From positions 81,082,648-81,146,647 of the forward strand of contig OZ018337.1 in the NCBI GenBank assembly GCA_963969495.1: a stretch of 64,000 bases of DNA, given 5' to 3'. Made by a program: the position numbers and the translations under genes. The first letter of the stretch is position 1. The number at the start of each line of letters is the position of its first letter. The DNA comes from Ceratothoa steindachneri. Taxonomy: Eukaryota > Arthropoda > Malacostraca > Isopoda > Cymothoidae. Below the pieces are notes generated by a model. That model had not been told where the DNA came from. It made no database searches and saw nothing but the letters and a program-made list of their open reading frames with translations. Below, piece by piece: positions 57,937 to 64,000 of the stretch.

Positions 57937-58596
57937 ATCATAAGCTTAGTCCTCTTGCCAATATAGTATTTGATGCATAGTTCTTTACTTCTGCAATTTA
58001 TCGATAGACTGTGAATGAGTGTGTAGACTTAGTAACATTATAGATAATCCCGGGAAATGGTTATTATGGATTTGTGCAACTCGATTCTATTATAGTCTCA
58101 CATGGTATTTTGAGGTTAAACATTCAGAGAAGAGGAGGAAGGAAGGGTTACATAAACACTCTCTGGCTCCATCTTCATAACTGATATAAAACCTTGCACA
58201 TCTCCCACATGTATATAATTTTAGGAATGTATTTGCTCAAGAATTTAGGGAGATATCACATGCTTTGATATATGAGTTAAACGATTCTGAGTACCATCGC
58301 AATTTTACTAAATATAGCTTGTTTTTTCATGCTCTTTTAAAGCGAAAGGGCATATAAAAACAAGCTATATTTAGTATTCTCTCCACTACCTATTCCTTAC
58401 GGGAGTCAAATTTTACTTTATGTAGTTCTTTGAAATAAACCTCACCTTCAATATGTTCTCCATTTCAATCTTCAATATAATACAGGGCAATACAATTAAA
58501 ATTTTATATATCTTGTAGTTTTCCTCACTACACCTTATTTCGTACTGGAAACGCGTGGGATTCAAATATAAGAAGCTATCTTATATAGAAATTTCT
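57937..58596. other. Polinton intergenic stretch with a hairpin
   Basis: No gene recognised. A perfect hairpin lies at 58307-58375 (separate entry). Confidence 0.4.
58307..58375. repeat. Perfect 20-bp inverted repeat (hairpin)
   Basis: actaaatatagcttgttttt (58307-58326) is the exact reverse complement of aaaaacaagctatatttagt (58356-58375). The 29-nt loop contains a further imperfect stem (atgctcttt / aaagggcat). It lies between the integrase end and the penton gene, both reading leftward, so it could act as a terminator or 3'-end structure, or be a MITE-like insertion. Confidence 0.85.
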
Positions 58597-59250
58597 TTAT
58601 TTAACTTCAGCTCTTCGCTTCCGTAGAGCAACATCGTGTATAACTTTAAACGGTGTGTTCCCAAGTATTCTTCGTCTACGATTATTATAAGCATTTGCAA
58701 AATCATCTGATACATCGATGTATTTCCAGGTATTAATAAAAGTAAAGTATCTGAAAAGTCTTTCTTTTATTGTTCTTTGTACCCGCTCTACAAGACTAGC
58801 TTTTATAGAGAGTAAACATGATGACTGCCGATCTTACATTCGCTTAATAAACGTTTCATTATATTTCCTTTAAAATCTCCTTCATCATCAGAACATATAT
58901 AACCTGAAATCCATCTGGATTCTTCAATGAGATTTCTTCCAGCATTTGACACTACCTGGTCCGTCTTCTGCTTTATAGAAATTACCCAGAGATATCTAGA
59001 ATATTTGTCAATTACAAAAAGTATGTAACGTAGACCATAATTAAACCTTTCATATTTGGACATCACAGTTAACTCTAGTTACCGAATTTCTGTAGTGCCT
59101 TGAATCTTTTTCGAATGGAAAGCATGAGAGAAAGCTTTCCACATTAGATCTTTTAGCGATCATTTTAACAGATTGGTGAAGTCAATTTACCCCACCAAAA
59201 GATGTTATGGACTTGAAGATGTATATAAGCGTAACAATCGACGGTTCTTT
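58597..59250 (-). pseudogene. Polinton integrase (rve family), broken
   Basis: N-terminal trace at about 59250-59070 (KNRRLLRLYTSS, then IDFTNLLK and MWKAFSHAFHSKKIQ). The core is in frame 58803-59066: MSKYERFNYGLRYILFVIDK (residues 2-21) followed by YSRYLWVISIKQKT, and ICSDDEGDFKGN with the second catalytic Asp. After a frameshift near 58800: ASLVERVQRTIKERLFRYFT with the catalytic Glu, and DDFANAYNNRRRRILG, with a stop at 58597-58599. The first catalytic Asp, normally in a DLxDM motif just before MSKY, is replaced (ELTVM). The Polinton integrase inserts the element at 6-bp targets. Its position between ATPase and penton is notable. Confidence 0.85.
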
Positions 59251-59557
59251 TCTAACTGAATATCAAACTAGTTTACACTCTTATATAAAATTTAATTTTA
59301 CTTTACATCTAGTTTAAAATAGATAATTTCAATTAGAATTTCATAGAAGTTTGCATCATTATTACTTTGTACACATTTAATGATTCTCTGCTTAAAAAGA
59401 GCTGGATTAAATTAATATCAGAAGGTTTTTTTTGTATGTTCCAGTTTTAACTAAACATATTTGTTAAAGAATTGTGCTCTTATGAAATATTATTTGTATC
59501 TTGGGGAAACTTAAACTTTTTTCTTACAAATCTTGATGACTCAGGCGAGTTACACTC
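59251..59557. other. AT-rich DNA, nothing recognised
   Basis: Sequence between the integrase start and an LTR-like insertion; no gene seen. Confidence 0.4.
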
Positions 59558-59960
59558 TGTAGCGGGCCGAAAATCTAGACCCTAAACCCAGTCGATCCAA
59601 CCCGCTTCCTACATTTATTCGGACGTGAGAAAGCGAGGGAGAAATAAAACAGATTGTATGTATAGTCCTTTAATTACCAAAGAATATCGGGTAAATATTT
59701 ACAAGAGATCTCGTTACTTATTTAAATACAATTATTCCTATCTTATAAATCACATCATCAAAATATGAAACACTCAGACAATTATATTTAAAGAAAAAAA
59801 CATCTACCAAAAAGAAAAAACAATTTTATGTAAAATCGAACAAAAAAATATTTGCGACTACAACAACAAAAGGAAAAGGCCTCATTTAGGACCAAAAAGG
59901 GGAAAGTCCTGCCAGCTGCCACTCGAGTGGGCACAATGTCTAGGACATATCAAAACCACA
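59558..59960. repeat. Possible LTR inserted in the Polinton (about 400 bp)
   Basis: The block starts tgtagcgggccg and ends aaaaccaca, so TG...CA, and differs in composition from its flanks. An AATAAA lies near 59643. Immediately right is ttggcgcctcccgctcga. Read rightward, tggcgcc could begin a primer-binding site; read leftward, the complement (gagcgggagg) could be a polypurine tract. No second LTR or target duplication was found, so boundaries and orientation remain open. Confidence 0.35.
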
Positions 59961-60412
59961 TTGGCGCCTCCCGCTCGATATAATATATAGTGATCTTGTC
60001 ACAGTATTAAGGCTATATAGAAGCCCCCCCTTATTCAAATGGGACATACAATAACTTTAGTTAACTTAATTCGAATCCTACTATCTCCAAAGATAAAAGT
60101 CTTTCTTGAGATGGTATTAAGTTTGAGGGTAGCAGCTCTCTCCCTTTATCGAGATAAACAATAATTTATTTCTCATGTTAGAAGATTGGAGAGAAAACGA
60201 CTTGGCTTCCGAGCTAACAAATGTATCAACTGTCTGAATGGCTATATCTTTTGTTTCTGTGATGCTGTCATCGGAACATTCCCTTTTATTAGATTAAGAC
60301 ACATTTGACCAAATCACTATCCATGCATCTTATGATTGATTTTTTCATCTTTTTAGAAAGTGTAGGGAAGGCATGGAAGAGATAAGCGTATGTTTTTATT
60401 TTATGGTTAATT
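59961..60412. other. Decayed Polinton sequence or insertion remainder
   Basis: No confident gene. On the minus strand about 60370-60300 reads FPTLSKKMKKSIIRCMDSDL with VKC. This vaguely resembles a small Polinton-encoded protein that follows the ATPase in some elements, but the match is weak and broken. Confidence 0.3.
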
Positions 60413-60841
60413 CTAAAAGATATTCGGTTTCGAATTCGTTTGAAAATATACAGGTTCGTAAGGAAAATCGTAGAGTGTTATCGGACTGAAGTTGCAGAGC
60501 AAGTAGCCATAAGGTTTAGAGACTGATTCTTTATATATCTTCATGAAACTCTTTCGTTTACCCAGCATTCTTCGTCCAGCAAATATATTTATCTGGGAGA
60601 TGTCTCTCCTCTGGTTAAATAAAACTAGATGATGTGACAATTTAAGGCTATATCGAGCACATGTATAAGAATTTTTATAAAATATATTTTGAGCCACTAG
60701 GAATATGGGGATATTCTTATGGTGGGAGGTAACTGTAAATATCTCTGATATATTTGCATCTATCTTCTGCATTAAGTCATTTAAAATACGGAATGTATGA
60801 TTTTTTCCATCGAGATATGAAACTTTGTCCCTCTCTGACAT
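60413..60841 (-). pseudogene. Polinton genome-packaging ATPase (FtsK/HerA type), C-terminal part
   Basis: The 142-aa frame matches the second half of the Polinton packaging ATPase. A Walker B-like block is RILNDLMQKID, with Asn where the first Asp is usual (residue 21). The sensor block is TVTSHHKNIPIFLVAQNIFY (residues 38-57), followed by LKLSHHLVLFNQRRDISQIN. A C-terminal region is ESVSKPYGYLLCNFSPIT. The Walker A half is missing on the right, where a mariner-type element begins. In the virion cycle this enzyme drives DNA into the capsid. Confidence 0.8.
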
Positions 60842-60869
60842 TCATATTATTTGAAAAATCACACTCTCT

Positions 60870-61440
60870 TTCACGCTTCCTCCGACGCCCTGCTAAGCAT
60901 CAGCCATCATGTCAACGAGGTCTGATACGGGCCACCTTCCATTAGCAACCTAGAAGTCGTGGTATAGAATGGCGAGAAGATGCCAGCGGTGTGGTTTGCT
61001 GTTGTTTACGGAGACAAATTGGCCATGGAAGTCATGCCCTTGGAGAAACTGATAACAAAGAAGGAGAACTACGTCTTTCAACAGGACGCTCCATTGACTT
61101 ACAAAGCCAATGCCAGTGCAAGAGTAGTTGGGGTCGAACATAAACTTATTATGCTCGAAGGACCTTTGGCCGCTGCATTCGACAGACCTCAATTCCATCA
61201 ACTATAGCTGGTAGGCGCAAGTCGAAGGAAATGTCTGCAAAATTCACCATAGTAAAGTGAACAAGCTTCGTCAAGCACGAGTGGGCCAGCATGGGTTCGG
61301 CCTTCAGTTCTAGCATTCAGTTCAGCTTCCTGACCGGGTGGCCCTATTGAATATTACAACAATGTATACACATACATGTATGTTAAACAATAAAAGACTT
61401 TCTTACTAAATCAAATCTATCTTTGTGTCCTTTGTTGAGA
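60870..61440 (+). pseudogene. Mariner/Tc1-type transposase fragment, C-terminal half
   Basis: The frame 60980-61207 holds WFAVVYGDKLAMEVMPLEKL (residues 4-23) and YVFQQDAPLTYKANASARVV, the second-Asp block of mariner/Tc1-type transposases (usual form YVFQQDGAPAHKA). Further right, in other frames, EWASMGSAFSSS and GPIEYYN recall the C-terminal tail. The N-terminal DNA-binding domain is missing. Its left edge truncates the Polinton ATPase gene, so it is probably a nested insertion; TIRs were not resolved. Confidence 0.7.
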
Positions 61441-63893
61441 ACGTCGTAACAAGTGTAACAGGATATTTGCAATAGCCGGTACAGCCTTAGCCTAAAGTTT
61501 TGGTAGACTTTGACTTTGGTGTGATTTATTGGGCTTGTCAATGAATAAGTTGCTCAGGATTTTAATGGATGTGTTCAATATAAATCGAAAGCTATTGAAA
61601 TATATGAAATCCTGAAATCAGTATGCGCTATATTAAGGTGAAAGTGTCTTCATATCACAAATCATGTAATAAATTCAATATCGGTAATAAAATTAAGTTT
61701 ATCGTGATGGAGTCGAGTACTCCAAAGGCGATATGCCCTAATGATTTGAGAAAACTACATGTTTCTTAATAGATTTATCAGAGCTTGAATGAAAATATAC
61801 ATATATATATATATTAATAAGAAATGCAATTTGTTGCTTTACGGTATATGGCGTAAACTAATGCACTAATGATCCCATAATCGTGTTCATTAAGCAGATT
61901 TTTTAATATTCGGAAAGGCTGAAAAAGAAAACGATGGCTAAGAAATAATAATACGATTAAATCTCCCTTCAAAAGGTTTCATTTCTAGAAGATTTATGGG
62001 ATTGAGATATTTTAACAAACTATTAATTATGAAAATTTTAAAATCGACAAAATAATATTCTGCTTCATCCTAAAACCACTTTTTTGCAATTAAGCAGAAA
62101 AATTCTTACTATGGAGGTAAAGGAAAAGAATTTGGCTTTGATGTATGTCACTGGAAAAGATGCCAGAATTTGAATTTAAATACTCCGTCTAGTTATTAAC
62201 CGCAATGATTCCTGAGTTTAATTATTTTATGTGTAAATTCTTCTCATAAGAATTGTTGCTAAAATTACGGATATATCTATTAATTTGAATTTAGTTTACG
62301 GGTAAAATATGAGGTCCGAAGGAATTCAAAAGACCAAATAATCCAATGGACTCCGAAAATCCAACACTTTGAGATGATTAGTAAGGGGGGAGGTTTAAGG
62401 TCTCGTGGATTTTTCTCACCTCTGGATTCATTGGATCACATGACATTGAATTTCTGACAAGGATTATCAGATTCTTTCGCTTTCCAATGGATCAGAGCCT
62501 CATATCCTACTCTGAGTGAAGAAGAGAAAGAGAAAGAGAGAGAGTAATAAAGAAAAGAACTATTATATTTATTGGGTGAGTTTCTATATAGTAACAACAA
62601 AAGGGGTAAAATAGGAAAAGAGAGAAATTTGCAGGTAAAGTTCCAAGGAAGGACAAGATTATTACCATAACAATTATATAATTTATCTATTTCGGCCTTT
62701 AAAGAAAATAAAAAAATGGATAATTTGTATGCGCTGAAAATGTCTCCCTCTTAAAAATACGTGTGGTAGGTATGACCTTAATGGTTGCTACACATCGTGA
62801 AGTGAGATTTACCATAACTTTGTTGGTTTTATCAGGGTATAAATCAAATCCACAATCTCACTCTGCCAAGAGGAACATTCCCAGGCTCTGAATGAGGTTA
62901 AAATTAGGCCAAATCTGAACTAACCTGACCCATTGCCACAATTTAAAATTATAATATTTATAACTTTTGAAATCATTTTTGAATTATGAATTTCAGACTT
63001 TTATATTTCACTCGTTTATCATGCCACTCCTTTCAGCGGTATTTGGGGAGCCCCTTTGTTCTGTCACTTCAAGGAATAAGAAATTTGAGGAATATTTAGT
63101 AAAATAAACTTAAATTAGCTTAAAAATATTAAAGGAGTTGCCCCTAAACTATTCTTATACACAATGAGAGTTACCATGTATGAGCTTTTATGGCTCCATG
63201 AAGGTACAAATACATGACATATTTGTTTTATTTGTTTGTTTGAAACGGAAGCCCGGAATCATGTTTCAAATTTACGCTGAAAAAGGCCCAACTATTTCGT
63301 TAAAGGTAAAGATTCATAAAAATGATAAGAAAAACCGACGCAAGAAAGTACAAAGCAAAGAAAAAATATTATCCCAAGGCTTCATTGAGTGTTACAACGA
63401 AAGAGGCGAACCACACGGAAAATCTACTTGATCAAAGTGGTATCAGAAATTGAAAGTTGGATAGTTAAGTTTTATAGATTTTTCAATGCCTTGTGATGAG
63501 TGCCGAGAATTTTCTTGAAATATATCCATTTGTTTATAAAAAGACATCTATGAAAGGTCTCCTTCAATTACTAACTGCTTTTAACTAGAAAACACTAGTT
63601 AGCTAGGTTAGTTTAAATTCCACTTACAAGCAAGTGTGGTAAAAGAGTGAGGTGATATCCATCGAATAGAAGTTTTAACATTTATAGCTGTATAACATTC
63701 TTAAAATCTTACATGTTTACACAGAATAAAGACTTTATATGAAAAGAAATTTAGTTAAAGTTGTCATAAAAAACATATATAAAAATGCAGGATTATAATT
63801 AGACATAAATAAACTGAACTCTGAAATCTTAGAAATTCAATTATAACTTCATATTAATCCGGAAAAGAATTTCAACTATTCTATCTTGAGAGT
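61441..63893. other. AT-rich DNA, nothing confidently recognised
   Basis: A short (TA)n tract lies at 61797-61814 and a GA-rich stretch (gaagaagagaaagagaaaga) at 62519-62546. The 83-aa plus frame 63180-63431 is Lys-rich (KIHKNDKKNRRKKVQSKEK, residues 44-62) and ends GFIECYNERGEPHGKST. I do not recognise it. Confidence 0.4.
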
Positions 63894-63921
63894 ATATATA
63901 TATTCTGCTGGATTATGTATA

Positions 63922-63961
<40 letters not shown>
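63894..63961. repeat. (TA)n microsatellite at an LTR edge
   Basis: Two TA tracts (63894-63903 and 63927-63961, the latter with a tac interruption) run up to the start of a Gypsy LTR. Confidence 0.9.
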
Positions 63962-63962
<1 letters not shown>

Positions 63963-64000
63963 GTGATAGAACGAGTTGAAGCTGCGTTATTTTTTAACTT
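63962..64000 (+). repeat. Start of a second LTR of the 50-kb Gypsy family (cut by window edge)
   Basis: tgtgatagaacgagttgaag with ctgcgttattttt is the reverse complement of the LTR end at 56460-56497, with one or two differences. This LTR is therefore in the opposite orientation to the 50-56 kb element (element 5' end to the left, plus strand). It is either a solo LTR or the beginning of another copy. Confidence 0.85.

Larger units (their letters stand above)
48172..60845 (-). mobile_element. Decayed Polinton/Maverick (adintovirus-like) element, interrupted by a Gypsy element
   Basis: On the minus strand, from right to left, there are broken copies of a packaging ATPase, an rve-type integrase, a penton-like protein, a small GLG protein, the major capsid protein and an adenain-like protease. 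Together these define a Polinton/Maverick, a large self-synthesising DNA transposon with virion genes. The Gypsy element at 50228-56497 is a later nested insertion, and an LTR-like block at about 59558-59960 may be another. No family-B DNA polymerase and no terminal inverted repeats were recognised. Both ends of the element are therefore uncertain; the left limit (Cys-rich ORF) is tentative. Every gene has at least one break. Confidence 0.85.

Noticed and set aside
59961..59978. ttggcgcctcccgctcga as a definite tRNA primer-binding site
   Set aside because: Only the first 7-8 bases fit a PBS; the rest does not match a plausible tRNA 3' end, and the reverse strand reads as a purine tract, so orientation is ambiguous.

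Overview
This is AT-rich nuclear DNA from an animal, most likely an invertebrate. It contains no bacterial-style operons, tRNA, rRNA or CRISPR. No single-copy host gene could be identified with confidence. What can be recognised is a graveyard of decayed mobile elements set in low-complexity AT-rich DNA with many long (TA)n tracts. The mix of families (Penelope-like, CR1 and L2-like LINEs, Ty3/Gypsy, Tc1/mariner, ZBED-type hAT, Polinton) fits an arthropod or spiralian genome. The sequence alone does not settle the species.

Layout. 0-7.3 kb: mostly unassigned AT-rich DNA with a 27-bp tandem array (about 4.0-4.25 kb) and two dispersed repeats that recur near 18.9 and 47.3 kb. 7.37-9.47 kb: a 2.1-kb foldback palindrome with a nested hairpin and two (TA)n tracts at its centre. 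10.2-11.5 kb: a Gypsy integrase remnant (minus strand) with a 299-bp tandem duplication. 12.8-13.3, 15.65-16.87 and 30.9-31.9 kb: GC-richer LTR-like blocks sharing 'ctctggcgagag'-type motifs. 14.64-15.0 kb: an unassigned 122-aa ORF. 16.87-18.83 kb: a 5'-truncated CR1-type LINE. 20.45-21.77 kb: a decayed Tc1 element whose transposase is interrupted by an intron-like segment. 21.77-22.66, 32.65-33.17 and 38.75-39.15 kb: three Penelope-like 3' ends, each abutting a (TA)n tract. 27.4-28.1 kb: fragments of an invertebrate repetitive ORF family. 37.3-38.67 kb: a mariner/Tc1-type element. 40.2-41.5 kb: a ZBED/FAM200-like hAT remnant. 43.4-43.9 kb: a second Tc1 remnant. 45.7-47.15 kb: an L2-like LINE.

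48.2-60.9 kb is the most interesting part: a decayed Polinton/Maverick (adintovirus-like) element on the minus strand. It retains pieces of the packaging ATPase, integrase, penton, a small Gly-Leu-Gly capsid-associated protein, the major capsid protein (MCP) and an adenain-like protease. A 6.27-kb Ty3/Gypsy element (50228-56497, minus strand) lies inside the MCP gene. It has TG...CA long terminal repeats and a perfect 5-bp target duplication (GTCTC). MCP N-terminal coding is on its right and MCP C-terminal coding on its left. The Gypsy element has lost the catalytic core of its reverse transcriptase. A second LTR of the same family starts 38 bases before the window's right edge.

A theme across the window is that (TA)n tracts lie exactly at mobile-element junctions: Penelope 3' ends, both Tc1 ends, an LTR inner edge, an LTR outer edge and the palindrome centre. 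None of the recognised elements looks autonomous, because all carry stops, frameshifts, deletions or catalytic substitutions.
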